A stretch of DNA of 37,247 nt from an uncultured Planctomycetaceae bacterium (GCA_937919915.1 CALFOL010000305.1:1-37247); one strand, 5' to 3'. Positions 7,945 through 17,721 are shown, counted from the stretch's first letter. Program-made: numbers and translations. The notes: generated from the letters alone by a model not told the origin.

Positions 7945-10944
7945 ATCAACATAGACAAACTCGTTCGCATTCAACAGAACTCGGCACAGGTGCGGCAAAC
8001 CCTGATCATTCACCAAACGCCCGGCGGCCGTTCGTTCGCCTTCCGTCGCCGGTCGAGAAAACGCCAGCTGAAACGCTCGATCAATTTGCTGCTCCAGCGT
8101 CTTCGCATCTCGTTGCAGCCGTTCCGCAAAGTACTCAGACTGCTTTAACATAAAATCGTTATTGAACATCGCCAGCGATTGCTGCGCGGTGGTTGTGACG
8201 TTTCGTTTCGGCGTGAAGTTGGCTGGATCCGCACAGTCCAGCGTCGCCAGAAACTGCTGGGGAGTCGTGCGAACGACAAAGCGATACACACTGCGCCGCC
8301 ACAGGTCGGGCGAATTCGCTGTCTTGTACGTATAGATCGGAGCATAGGCTTCCTGATAATCGAAGTCGCGATAACCGGGACCAAACATCTCCGCGTTGAG
8401 CTTCCCTGTGACGGCCAGAACGCTGTCGCGCACTGCTTCCGCTTCCAGTCGGCGAACGTTCATTCGCCACAGAAGACGATTATCGCTGTCGATCGCGGCG
8501 GCCCGTTTCGAATGTTCGCTGCTTTGACGATACGCGTGGGACGTCACGATCAGTCGATGGATGTGCTTCAGACTCCACTGCGACCGAATCAGTTCTGCTG
8601 CCAGCCAATCCAGAAGTTTCGGATGAGACGGCTGGCCGCCGCCGTAACCAAAGTCACTCGGTGTGTCGACGATCCCTTGCCCGAAATGCCAGTGCCACAG
8701 TCGATTCACGATCACCCGAGCCGTCAGCGGATTCTGCTCGTCCGTGATCCAGTTCGCCAGGGCCAACCGCCGCTGGCCTTCGTCCATTTGTTGATCGCCG
8801 AAGGTGACGTCCGCTTTCTTCCATCCCAGCGTGCCCGGCTGCACGACTTCTACCGTGGGAGTTTCCGGGTTGCCACGTACGAGCACGTTGACCTCAGGCG
8901 GTGGCTCTGCGACAACTCCGAAAAACACGGGCGGCTCGCCGAGCTGTGTTAATTCCTCGGCAAGCTGTTTCTGGCGCTGTTGAAGGTCCGCCAGTTGCTG
9001 CTGCCGTTCGACCGTGTGATGACTCGCAACCACGCGGGCTAAACGGGGATCTCCAAAACTGATCTGATCGTGGCTGTAGCCGTCGCCACCATCTGTTGAG
9101 ATCAACGTCAGAAACTTCGCGGCTCGCAGAATATCAAAGGCTATCGCATCGGCATCGTTGCGTCCAATCTTCCGCGACGCCTTCAATTCGCCGTCGAGCA
9201 GGACGTAGTACTCGGCGCTGGGTTCTTCTGTGCGGCCGCCGTATCCTGCCGTTGTTGAGAAACGAAATGCGGCGGCTTCGTCTGCGTCGTCATCCGACCA
9301 ACCGCTGCGAATGGCCTGCAGATCGAACGTGATTCCCGCGTTGGCGTGCAGGCCAATCATCGAATGCCCGGCGGTGTTGAAATCTGTCGCTCCGAGTTTC
9401 GTCGAAAACTGGCTGGACACCGGGCCATTGCGAATCATGTCCCACGCTTTGCCGCTGTTCGCGGGAAGGTCGTTCGCAGACAACTCCGTCGACGTGATTT
9501 GGGTTCGCTGGTTAGCCGGAACAAACACGCCATCGACGAATCGGTGTTCGCACTGACGAAAATCGCCCGGCTTGACGTTGCCAAGATCTCCGAACGGACG
9601 TTCCTGAGTCTTCCCGGTGCGAGCATCAATGCCGAGTCCCTTTTTGCCGGAACCGAAACCGTTGCCGCCACCCACGATGTCCGCCAGATCGATCGCCTTG
9701 CCTTCCAGCTGACCAATTTGTACCTGAACTTCACTGATCGCGTTTTCCAGCGTCTGTTTCTTCGCGGCATGATCTTTGCGAGCCTGCTGACTCACGTCGC
9801 GGTCGGCTCGTTTCAATCCGGCGAACACGGCCGTCAACTGGTAGTACTCGCGCTGCAGAATCGGATCAAGTTTATGGTCGTGACAGCGGGCACAATTGAC
9901 CGTCATTCCAACGGTCGCTGTCATCACCTGAGTCACCATGTCATCCAGATCAAGTGCCCGGGCGGCTCGGCGAAGTTCCGGGCTCTTTGTTTCTTCCTGT
10001 CCGACAAAATCCCACGGGCCGGCCGCCAGGAAACCTGTTGCGACGATCACATCCGCATCGTCCGGAGCGATCACATCACCGGCGATTTGTTCTCGCAGAA
10101 AGTGATCGAAAGGTTTGTCGTCGTTGAACGCACGAATCACGTAATCGCGATAGTGCCAGGCATTGTCGCGTCGCTTGTCACGTTCGAAGCCATGAGTGTC
10201 TGCATAGTGAGCAATATCCAGCCAGTGGCGAGCCCACCGTTCGCCGAAGCGTGGTGAAGCCAGCAATTGATCGACCAGATTTTCATAAGCTTGCGGATCA
10301 GGATCCGCCACGAATGTCGCCACCACTTCCGGCGACGGCGGCAGTCCGATCATGTCGATGTACAGACGTCGGACCAACGTTCTGCGATCTGCCTCGGCCG
10401 TCGGCTGCAGCCCGAGCTCAGAAAGCTTCGACTGCACGAACTGGTCTACCGTTGTGTCGCTCGTGTGTTGCAGGTTCTCAGCACTTAGCGGCTGCAGCGA
10501 CCACCATGACGAATCGGCTTTCGACTTTTCGCGCACGAAAACGTCGTCTGGCCACTCGGCACCACGGTTAATCCACCGCCGAATCGTGTCGACTTCCTTC
10601 GGCGAAAGAGGCCTGCCTGCCTTTGGCATCTGCGGTTGATTGCCGGTAAGGACCTGCAGCAGGTGACTGTCTTCCGCCTCTCCGGCCACCACGTATTCAT
10701 TATCCTTCAGATCAGCAAAGGTCTCCAGCGACAGATCGCCCTTGCTGCTCAACGAAGAATGACACCGCACGCAGTGCTGTTCAAAGATCGGCGCCACATC
10801 GCGCGCAAAATCGATCGCCCCGTCAGCATAGACGACTGACGTTGAAAAACAGAAAATCAGGGCGAGCCTTGAGCTGACAGCGCTGTCCATGTTTTCGGGC
10901 ACTTGATCAGACAGGAATGGGGCGGGGTTCGTCTGGGCCCACAT
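7942..10944 (-). CDS. PSD1 planctomycete cytochrome c / DUF1549 / DUF1553 protein with NPCBM-like insert; start possibly 10891
   Basis: 1000 aa; CVRCHSS, CARCHDHKLDPI; LDIAHYADTHGFE; RVIVNRLWHWHFGQGIVDTPSDFG; central GLHANAGITFDLQAIRSGW...FRFSTTAGYGG...YYVLLDGELKASRKIG. MDSAVSSRLALIFCFSTSVVYADG fits a signal peptide starting at 10891. Confidence 0.9.
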   Translation of the reverse strand: MWAQTNPAPFLSDQVPENMDSAVSSRLALIFCFSTSVVYADGAIDFARDVAPIFEQHCVRCHSSLSSKGDLSLETFADLKDNEYVVAGEAEDSHLLQVLTGNQPQMPKAGRPLSPKEVDTIRRWINRGAEWPDDVFVREKSKADSSWWSLQPLSAENLQHTSDTTVDQFVQSKLSELGLQPTAEADRRTLVRRLYIDMIGLPPSPEVVATFVADPDPQAYENLVDQLLASPRFGERWARHWLDIAHYADTHGFERDKRRDNAWHYRDYVIRAFNDDKPFDHFLREQIAGDVIAPDDADVIVATGFLAAGPWDFVGQEETKSPELRRAARALDLDDMVTQVMTATVGMTVNCARCHDHKLDPILQREYYQLTAVFAGLKRADRDVSQQARKDHAAKKQTLENAISEVQVQIGQLEGKAIDLADIVGGGNGFGSGKKGLGIDARTGKTQERPFGDLGNVKPGDFRQCEHRFVDGVFVPANQRTQITSTELSANDLPANSGKAWDMIRNGPVSSQFSTKLGATDFNTAGHSMIGLHANAGITFDLQAIRSGWSDDDADEAAAFRFSTTAGYGGRTEEPSAEYYVLLDGELKASRKIGRNDADAIAFDILRAAKFLTLISTDGGDGYSHDQISFGDPRLARVVASHHTVERQQQLADLQQRQKQLAEELTQLGEPPVFFGVVAEPPPEVNVLVRGNPETPTVEVVQPGTLGWKKADVTFGDQQMDEGQRRLALANWITDEQNPLTARVIVNRLWHWHFGQGIVDTPSDFGYGGGQPSHPKLLDWLAAELIRSQWSLKHIHRLIVTSHAYRQSSEHSKRAAAIDSDNRLLWRMNVRRLEAEAVRDSVLAVTGKLNAEMFGPGYRDFDYQEAYAPIYTYKTANSPDLWRRSVYRFVVRTTPQQFLATLDCADPANFTPKRNVTTTAQQSLAMFNNDFMLKQSEYFAERLQRDAKTLEQQIDRAFQLAFSRPATEGERTAAGRLVNDQGLPHLCRVLLNANEFVYVD

Positions 10945-11037
10945 CGTAACCTGATCGCTGACCGTTTGTTAATGATGTTGTGCGGATGGCCCTCGATCGG
11001 CCGGGTTCGACGGATTTTCCCCGGTCATCGGCCCTGT

Positions 11038-11112
11038 TTCCGTGTCTTCCGTGGTCAAAATGAATCCGCCAGCGCCAGGAGTCGACCACGAAAGACATAG
11101 AAAACACGGAAA
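11038..11112. repeat. Inverted-repeat element, 'TTTCCGTG...CGTGGTC' family
   Basis: TTTCCGTGTCTTCCGTGGTC ... GACCACGAAAGACATAGAAAACACGGAAA, imperfect arms, in the divergent intergenic region between PSD1 and the molybdopterin oxidoreductase. Confidence 0.75.
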
Positions 11113-11178
11113 GTCAGCTGCGGAAAAGTTTTCCGACTTACTCTTTCACCATCAGTTCGCCAGGAGTACGCTGCCAAA

Positions 11179-13107
11179 ATGCAGAACCTCATCCAAAAGA
11201 AAACGGCTTGTCCGCGCGACTGCCCTGATGCGTGTGGACTGATCGCCACGATCGAAAACGGCCGCGTCGTCAAACTGCAGGGAGACCCGGATCACCCGAT
11301 CACGCAGGGCTTCATCTGCGGACGAACAAGCCGTTTTCCCGAACAGCAAAATTCGACAGAACGACTCACTAAACCTCTGCTACGTCGCACCAAAAGCGGC
11401 GACTTCGAAGAAATCAGCTGGCCGGAAGCGTTGGACCTGCTGGCTAACAAGATGCGGCAGTTCCGCAGTGACTCCGGAGCCGCTTCAATTCTGCAATACC
11501 GCTGCGGTGGATCGCTGGGAATCATGAAGCATGTGGGCGATTACTTCTTTGAGAAGTTCGGGCCCGTCACTTCGAAGAGTGGCGACGTGTGTGCGGGTGC
11601 GGGCGAGGCCGCTCAGTTGACGGACTTTGGCGAATTCGACAGCAACGATTACTTCGACTTCCATAATTCGAAGACGATTTTTCTGTGGGGCAAGAATGTC
11701 TTCATCAGCAGCATTCACCTGATCCCGGAACTCAAGAAGGCCCGCGCGAACGGTACGAAGATTGTCCTGATCGATCCGGTGCATCATCAGACAACATCGA
11801 TCGCGGATGTTTACGTTCAGCCACGGCCGGGATCTGATTCCGCGATCGCCATGGGAATTGCGCGATGGTTGTTTGAAAACAAACGCATTGATCCGAAGGC
11901 TGCTGAGTACTGCGATCACGTTACGGAATTCCAGGCGCTGGCTCAGTCGAAGTCGATCGCAGAATGGGCGGCAATCGCGGACGTATCTCCGGAAGAGATG
12001 ATCACACTTGCCGAAGCTTACACCGACGGCCCAACGTGCAGCATGATCGGCTGGGGGCTGCAGCGCCGTCGTCACGGAGCGGCGACAATCCGCGCGATCG
12101 ATGCGTTGGCTGCCGTGTCAGGGAACCTCGGCATCCCCGGCGGCGGAGCGTCCTTCTACTTCGTGCGTCGAGGTGCGTTCGATTTCAGCTTTGCCAACCA
12201 AACTCCGGCGCCGCGAACGATTCCGGAACCGCTGCTCGGCCCCGGCATTCTTGCCGCCAGCGATCCGCCTATTCGTATGGCCTACGTCTGGGCCGCCAAT
12301 CCCGTGGCCATGCTGCCGGATTCAGAAACCGTGGCGAAAGCTCTGAGGACTCGTGAATTCACCGTCGTCGTCGATCCGTTTCTGACGGATACCGCAAAGT
12401 GTGCAGACCTCGTCCTGCCCACAACGACCTTTCTGGAAGAAGACGACTATATCGGTTCGTACGGTCATCATTATCTGGCCGAAGTGAATCCTGTCGTTGA
12501 ACCTCCCGAAGGTGTGCTGAGCGATCATGAAATCTTCCGCGAACTTTCACGGCGACTTGACCTGGCCGAAGAATTCGACGTCGACGCCAGCGTGTGGAAG
12601 CAGCGAGTCCTTCAGAAACTGAACGCCGCCGGAATCACATCGAACGACTTCAAAAACGGCTCTGTCAAAAACCCATTCGTCAGTGACGTGCTGTTCGCCG
12701 ATCGAAAATTCGGTACACCATCCGGCAAGGTGAATCTAATTCACGAACTGCATTCCGATCTTCTTCGCGTACCTGCGGAAACATCAATGCACGTGACTGC
12801 GTTGTCCACCAACAAATCGCAGGCGTCGCAATGGCCGCCGGAAACTCAAACGGGCCCAGCCGACGCCGCCGTTCATCCATCGTCAGTACCTGGCTACAAC
12901 GACGGCGATGTCGTCACTGTTTCAACAGAACGGGGTTCCATTCAGGTCCGCTTATGCTTCGACGAGCGCCAACGACCAGACGTGCTGCTGATGGATAAAG
13001 GCGGCTGGCACTCCGCCGGTCGCAGCGCGAATTCCCTGATCAACGCTGAAGTCACGGACGACGGTGAGTGTGCGGTCTATTACGACACGGCCGCTGTGAT
13101 TTCGTAG
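11179..13107 (+). CDS. Molybdopterin-dependent oxidoreductase (4Fe-4S, CPRDCPDAC type)
   Basis: 642 aa; CPRDCPDACGLIATIENGRVVKLQGDPDHPITQGFICGR; GNLGIPGGG; VLPTTTFLEEDD; MDKGGWHSAGRSANSLI. Confidence 0.92.
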   Translation: MQNLIQKKTACPRDCPDACGLIATIENGRVVKLQGDPDHPITQGFICGRTSRFPEQQNSTERLTKPLLRRTKSGDFEEISWPEALDLLANKMRQFRSDSGAASILQYRCGGSLGIMKHVGDYFFEKFGPVTSKSGDVCAGAGEAAQLTDFGEFDSNDYFDFHNSKTIFLWGKNVFISSIHLIPELKKARANGTKIVLIDPVHHQTTSIADVYVQPRPGSDSAIAMGIARWLFENKRIDPKAAEYCDHVTEFQALAQSKSIAEWAAIADVSPEEMITLAEAYTDGPTCSMIGWGLQRRRHGAATIRAIDALAAVSGNLGIPGGGASFYFVRRGAFDFSFANQTPAPRTIPEPLLGPGILAASDPPIRMAYVWAANPVAMLPDSETVAKALRTREFTVVVDPFLTDTAKCADLVLPTTTFLEEDDYIGSYGHHYLAEVNPVVEPPEGVLSDHEIFRELSRRLDLAEEFDVDASVWKQRVLQKLNAAGITSNDFKNGSVKNPFVSDVLFADRKFGTPSGKVNLIHELHSDLLRVPAETSMHVTALSTNKSQASQWPPETQTGPADAAVHPSSVPGYNDGDVVTVSTERGSIQVRLCFDERQRPDVLLMDKGGWHSAGRSANSLINAEVTDDGECAVYYDTAAVIS

Positions 13108-13647
13108 CTATCGAAACATGCGTCCGACATCCACGGCCAATGAACACTCGCCGCAGATGTCGACATTCAGCGTGTCACCGTGAGCCACCGGTTGATCCTC
13201 CCCGTCAGCGTCAAGCCGCAACGCTTCCAGCGTTTGCTGGTCCGGATCGATGATCCGATACCAGGGAACTGATTGCTGCCGGTAAATTGGCTTCTTGAAC
13301 GTCAGGTCCCGTTGGCGGGTGCTGGCAGAAAGGATTTCGACGACCAGCGCTGGGGGATTTTCGACATGTCGTTCTGGCGGTTCTCCGCAAACAATCGTGA
13401 CGTCGGGACGCAACACTGTGTCCCGGGAAACGATCCAGTCAATCTCAGCCATTACGGTTGCATTGCCGCGGGCTGATCTGATTGCAAGATTCAGTTTCGT
13501 GCTGATATTCCCCATCGATTGCGCGTGCCGCCCAAACGGACTGGGCATCATCGCGACGGCTGTGCCATCCCACAGTTCCCAGTCGCCTTCCCACAGTTGA
13601 TAGTCATCTACCGTGTAATGAGGCGTATATTTTTCAGCGGAACTCGT
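13108..13647 (-). CDS. Uma2-family (DUF820) endonuclease-like protein; no canonical start codon, possible degenerate copy
   Basis: ORF track gives 13108..13551, but homology to the copy at 22464..23003 continues in frame to an ACG at 13645..13647: (ACG)SSAEKYTPHYTVDDYQLWEGDWELWDGTAVAMMPSPFGRHA. Conserved VLRPDVTIVCG and LVVEILSASTRQRDLTFK. Confidence 0.75.
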   Translation of the reverse strand, partial: TSSAEKYTPHYTVDDYQLWEGDWELWDGTAVAMMPSPFGRHAQSMGNISTKLNLAIRSARGNATVMAEIDWIVSRDTVLRPDVTIVCGEPPERHVENPPALVVEILSASTRQRDLTFKKPIYRQQSVPWYRIIDPDQQTLEALRLDADGEDQPVAHGDTLNVDICGECSLAVDVGRMFR

Positions 13648-13688
13648 GAGCTCTTCGATCGTCAGCAGTTCTCAGAAAATCGTGGCGC

Positions 13689-13819
13689 GGTGACTGACAC
13701 GGCAACTCAGTTGTTCAAGGTGGGCTGTCTCCACGGCGACTGAACTGTTTCACTGTAATGACTTACGTCGATCGCATTCTTCGCAGTGTGAAAAACTGAG
13801 TTGCCTTAGGGTGACTGAC
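13689..13819. repeat. MITE-like element: 12-bp perfect inverted repeat flanked by a 10-bp direct repeat
   Basis: GGTGACTGAC (13689..13698), AC, GGCAACTCAGTT (13701..13712), 81 nt, AACTGAGTTGCC (13794..13805), TTAG, GGTGACTGAC (13810..13819). Confidence 0.65.
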
Positions 13820-14117
13820 CCTCTGAGTGGCATTCTAGCCGTCCGGGGAATAGCCTGACAGCGAATAATCGACAACAATTGAATGTAGCCCAGGCGACCG
13901 ATTCTTCGTTGCCATGAGATCCGAAATATCTTCAGATTGCCTGATCCGACCTGCCGAGCGACGGATTCTCTGTGGGTCACGCGAAAATCCTCAATCGGCG
14001 ATGTCAGGCCACTTAGAATCGTTATTCTTCGCTAACAAGGTCCCTTCACCTCGGATACAACTCGGCTCTTCGGGCAGGGTTTCGTGATTCAGCAGTCATA
14101 TTCAATGGATTGAACGT

Positions 14118-17100
14118 ATGTCTCTTGCAGACCAGATTCGGAATCAGTTTTCTTCCGCCGTACGTGAGCGAGGCACGCGGTATTTTCGTCAGCGGCTTGT
14201 GACAAACATTACGCAGGCACACGGCACCACGTATGCCAACGTCAGTAACGGGTATGGCAACGGGTATGAGGTGATGGTCGACCAGGCTGCTAACGGCCAC
14301 GTCGACGAAATGGACTGCACGTGTCCGTACTTCGACGGCAACGGTCCCTGCAAGCACATCTGGGCCACGATCCTGAAGATCGACGCGACGAGCGGGACCA
14401 GAGCCGCGATCACACCACCAACTTCGCCGCCACCGCCGAGTTGGTCGCAACGTCTGGATGCGGTTCTGCGGCTTGAACAACAACGCGATGACCGAGTCAC
14501 CACCGGCGTCGTGCATCGGAAGAAGGAAGTCTGGTACGTCATCGACGTCGAACGCTCGCAGCAAAAAAAATCGCTTGTGATCGAACTGCAGTTCCGGGAA
14601 GAAGGCCAGAGTGGCGCGATGGGCACCATCAAGGAGTGCAAGCTGAACGAAGAACGGATCAGCAGCTTCTCGGACGCAGAACATCGTCAGATACTCCGCG
14701 AACTGCTCGACTGCCTGAAGGCCAACCAGCCGGATGATCCGTATGCCGCTCAACGAAATCATTACAGTTCCTACCAGCCTGCAGGCCATTCGCGAGTGAC
14801 GCTGCCTACAGCAGCTGGATCTCGCCTGCTGCCATTGATGGCCGCGACCGGACAGCTTCGATGGTCGCTGAGTGCTTCGACGTTCGGTCAGCAATCAGAC
14901 GCGCTCGACCGGCGCGTTGCCTGGGCGGGAACCGATCCGTGGACGTTTGAAGTTCAGTTTCAGGAGAAACGGAAGGACCAGCACTGGCTTATTCGCGGCA
15001 TGTTGGCAGCCGAATTAGATGGCAGTCGAACCGAACGCCTTGTGCGCGATGCCGTTCTGGTCAGTGAATCGGGATTTGTGCTGTTCGAAGAATCCATCGG
15101 TCCGTTGGTACCATCGTCAGACAGCCCATGGTTTGAAGTCCTCCGCCAGGTTGGCGAACTGAAGGTTCCGTTCAAAGAGCGGGAATCATTCGTCAAAAAG
15201 ATCCTTAGCAGCAAGTCGCTGTCCACGATCGATTTCCCAACACGATTGGTTGGCAAATCCGCTCCAACGGAATGTCGGCCTCGGCTGCGGTTTCTCAAAC
15301 CAGACGCGCTGCCAGGCCACTTGCAGAATTCACCATGCGTCTTTGGAGCTGTCGACTTCGTTTACGGTGATGTCGAAGTACGTCGACTGGATGATCAGGC
15401 TGGCGTCTGGGATGAAAAATCGTCTCGCGTTGTCTGGCGGAACGCCGAACAGGAATCGCAATACGAGAAACAACTACTCGATTGCGGCATCGACTTCGTT
15501 CGGGCTGACGGATGGAATCGCGGCGAGGTGGAAGTTCAGGTTCTGCGCCGTGTGATGCCAGAGACCGTGCGGCAACTGATTGATCTCGACTGGGAAGTCC
15601 GCGCGGCGGGCATTCAAATTCGCAAGCCCGGTGATTTCAAGATCGGAGTCACGTCGGGGCAGGACTGGTTTGACCTTGACGCAGAATTCGATTTTGACGG
15701 CGTCAGCGTCGCTCTACCGGCGTTGCTGCAGGCGGTTCGCAACGGCGACCACTTTGTGAAACTCGGCGATGGCTCGCAGGGGCTGCTTCCAGAGGAATGG
15801 ATTCAGCGTTACGCGAAAATTGCCGGGCTTGGCGAAGTCGTCAACGACAGCATTCGATTTCGCCCGTCTCAGGCGATGATTCTCGATGCCTTGCTGGACG
15901 CTCAGCAGGGAGCCACGCGCGATCGAGACTTCGCCTCCTTCTGCCGTAAGCTGAAGAATTTCGCCGGGATCAAACCAAAAGCAGCCCCGCGAACTTTCCG
16001 TGGCGATCTCCGCGATTATCAGAAAGACGGACTCGGCTGGCTTAACTTTCTACGTGAGTTTCGACTCGGCGGATGCCTTGCGGACGACATGGGACTGGGC
16101 AAGACCGTGCAGGTTCTCGCGATGCTCGACTCTCGCCGCACCCGCAAACTGAAATCCGAAGAAGTCAGGAAGCCCTCGCTGATTGTTGTTCCGAAAAGCC
16201 TGATCTTCAACTGGATGGCCGAAGCCGAACGCTTCGCGCCGAATCTGACGATCATCAACTACACGGGAACAGCCCGAACCGAAGTCTTCAGCGATATCGC
16301 CGACGCCGATGCCATGATCACAACGTACGGCACGCTGCGGAAAGACATCACACAGCTCACAGAAATGGAATTCGACTATGCCGTGCTTGACGAATCTCAG
16401 GCGATCAAGAACTCAGGTTCCCTGTCGTCGAAAGCATGCCGACTCATCAAAGCCGATCATCGACTGGCCATGACGGGAACCCCCGTCGAAAATCATCTGG
16501 GAGAACTGTGGTCGCTGTTTGAGTTTCTGAATCCCGGAATGCTGGGTTCCAGCAATGCGTTCAAGGCCCTCACGCGCGTTCGCAATGCCGATGACGAAGA
16601 CGATAATGGTCAGCAGCACCTGCAGACAGTCGCTCAGGCACTGCGTCCCTTCATGTTGCGGCGCACCAAGGAACAGGTCTTGACCGAACTGCCGGGCAAG
16701 ACCGAACAAACGCTGTACTGCGACATGCCGCCGAAACAGAAAAAACTGTACAATGAACTGCGCGACTACTACCGCATCCAACTCGATTCGAAAATCAAAA
16801 CGGACGGGCTGAAGAAGTCCAAGATCCACGTTCTTGAAGCATTACTGCGACTGCGTCAAGCCGCCTGCCACCCCGGTCTGATCGACAAACATCGCGCCAA
16901 AGAAGCCAGCGGCAAAGTGGACGTAGCCATCGAGCAGTTGGTGCAACTTGCGGCCGAAGGTCACAAGGCGCTCGTGTTTTCGCAATTCACGAGTCTTCTA
17001 AGCATTGTGAAAGCGCGACTCGACAAAGAAAAAATCCCCTACGAATATCTCGACGGCAAAACCAACAAACGTCAGGAACGAGTCGAAGCGTTTCAGAACA

Positions 17101-17414
17101 ACAAAGACTGTCCGCTGTTTTTAATCAGTCTGAAAGCGGGCGGCCACGGACTGAATCTCACGGCCGCCGACTACGTCTTCATACTCGATCCGTGGTGGAA
17201 TCCGGCTGTCGAAGCACAGGCCGTCGACCGAGCTCACCGAATGGGTCAGGAACAGCACGTCTTCGCCTATCGACTCATCTGCCGCGACACCGTGGAAGAA
17301 CGCATTCTGGAAATGCAAAAAGAAAAACGCCTGCTCGCCGACGCCATCGTGTCAGCCGACGGCAGCCTGATCAAGAGCCTGACTGCGGAAGACCTGCAGC
17401 TGCTGTTGAGCTAA
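14118..17414 (+). CDS. SNF2-family DEAD/DEAH-like helicase with N-terminal SWIM zinc finger
   Basis: 1098 aa; CTCPYFDGNGPCKHIWA (SWIM), DDMGLGKTVQVLA (Walker A), DESQAIKN, MTGTPVENHLGELWSLFEFLNPG, LKAGGHGLNLTAADYVFILDPWWNPAVEAQAVDRAHRMGQ. Confidence 0.96.
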   Translation: MSLADQIRNQFSSAVRERGTRYFRQRLVTNITQAHGTTYANVSNGYGNGYEVMVDQAANGHVDEMDCTCPYFDGNGPCKHIWATILKIDATSGTRAAITPPTSPPPPSWSQRLDAVLRLEQQRDDRVTTGVVHRKKEVWYVIDVERSQQKKSLVIELQFREEGQSGAMGTIKECKLNEERISSFSDAEHRQILRELLDCLKANQPDDPYAAQRNHYSSYQPAGHSRVTLPTAAGSRLLPLMAATGQLRWSLSASTFGQQSDALDRRVAWAGTDPWTFEVQFQEKRKDQHWLIRGMLAAELDGSRTERLVRDAVLVSESGFVLFEESIGPLVPSSDSPWFEVLRQVGELKVPFKERESFVKKILSSKSLSTIDFPTRLVGKSAPTECRPRLRFLKPDALPGHLQNSPCVFGAVDFVYGDVEVRRLDDQAGVWDEKSSRVVWRNAEQESQYEKQLLDCGIDFVRADGWNRGEVEVQVLRRVMPETVRQLIDLDWEVRAAGIQIRKPGDFKIGVTSGQDWFDLDAEFDFDGVSVALPALLQAVRNGDHFVKLGDGSQGLLPEEWIQRYAKIAGLGEVVNDSIRFRPSQAMILDALLDAQQGATRDRDFASFCRKLKNFAGIKPKAAPRTFRGDLRDYQKDGLGWLNFLREFRLGGCLADDMGLGKTVQVLAMLDSRRTRKLKSEEVRKPSLIVVPKSLIFNWMAEAERFAPNLTIINYTGTARTEVFSDIADADAMITTYGTLRKDITQLTEMEFDYAVLDESQAIKNSGSLSSKACRLIKADHRLAMTGTPVENHLGELWSLFEFLNPGMLGSSNAFKALTRVRNADDEDDNGQQHLQTVAQALRPFMLRRTKEQVLTELPGKTEQTLYCDMPPKQKKLYNELRDYYRIQLDSKIKTDGLKKSKIHVLEALLRLRQAACHPGLIDKHRAKEASGKVDVAIEQLVQLAAEGHKALVFSQFTSLLSIVKARLDKEKIPYEYLDGKTNKRQERVEAFQNNKDCPLFLISLKAGGHGLNLTAADYVFILDPWWNPAVEAQAVDRAHRMGQEQHVFAYRLICRDTVEERILEMQKEKRLLADAIVSADGSLIKSLTAEDLQLLLS

Positions 17415-17440
17415 GGCTCGAACGGCCATGCACATGGGGC

Positions 17441-17640
17441 GGCACATGCTGGCGCAGCCTGCTTGTGTGGCGCAGCCATGGGAAACCGCTCTGGCGGCTG
17501 CAACGCAGGTTGAACCGTGGCAGATCAATACGTGACTTCCTGCAGTTAAACGTGCCAGCAGTACGGAAAGTTCTTTTCGGAGACAGACTCTGATAGCGGT
17601 TTCCGATCGCTTCGCGACACGCCGTCTTTGAAGGCGTGCC
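17441..17640. repeat. Inverted pair of 'GGAAACCGCT' hairpin units (BIME/MITE-like, ~200 bp)
   Basis: Left unit GGCACATGCTGGCGCAGCCTGCTTGTGTGGCGCAGCCATGGGAAACCGCTCTGGCGGCTGCAA; right unit, reverse complement, GGCACGCCTTCAAAGACGGCGTGTCGCGAAGCGATCGGAAACCGCTATC. Confidence 0.7.
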
Positions 17641-17692
17641 AACCCAAGGCCCCCAAGCCGCGCCTTATATTGCGAATTCTTCAGGGTTCCGA

Positions 17693-17721
17693 TTGACGCG
17701 ATTCTCTTTAGTGACTACTGT
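17693..17721 (+). promoter_or_regulatory. Putative sigma70-type promoter for the GntR-ABC operon
   Basis: TTGACG - 17 nt - TACTGT, upstream of the ATG at 17754; the -10 match is weak (3/6). Confidence 0.35.

Noticed and set aside
9346-10257. 303-aa plus-strand ORF
   Set aside because: Antisense to the second PSD1 gene; no motifs.
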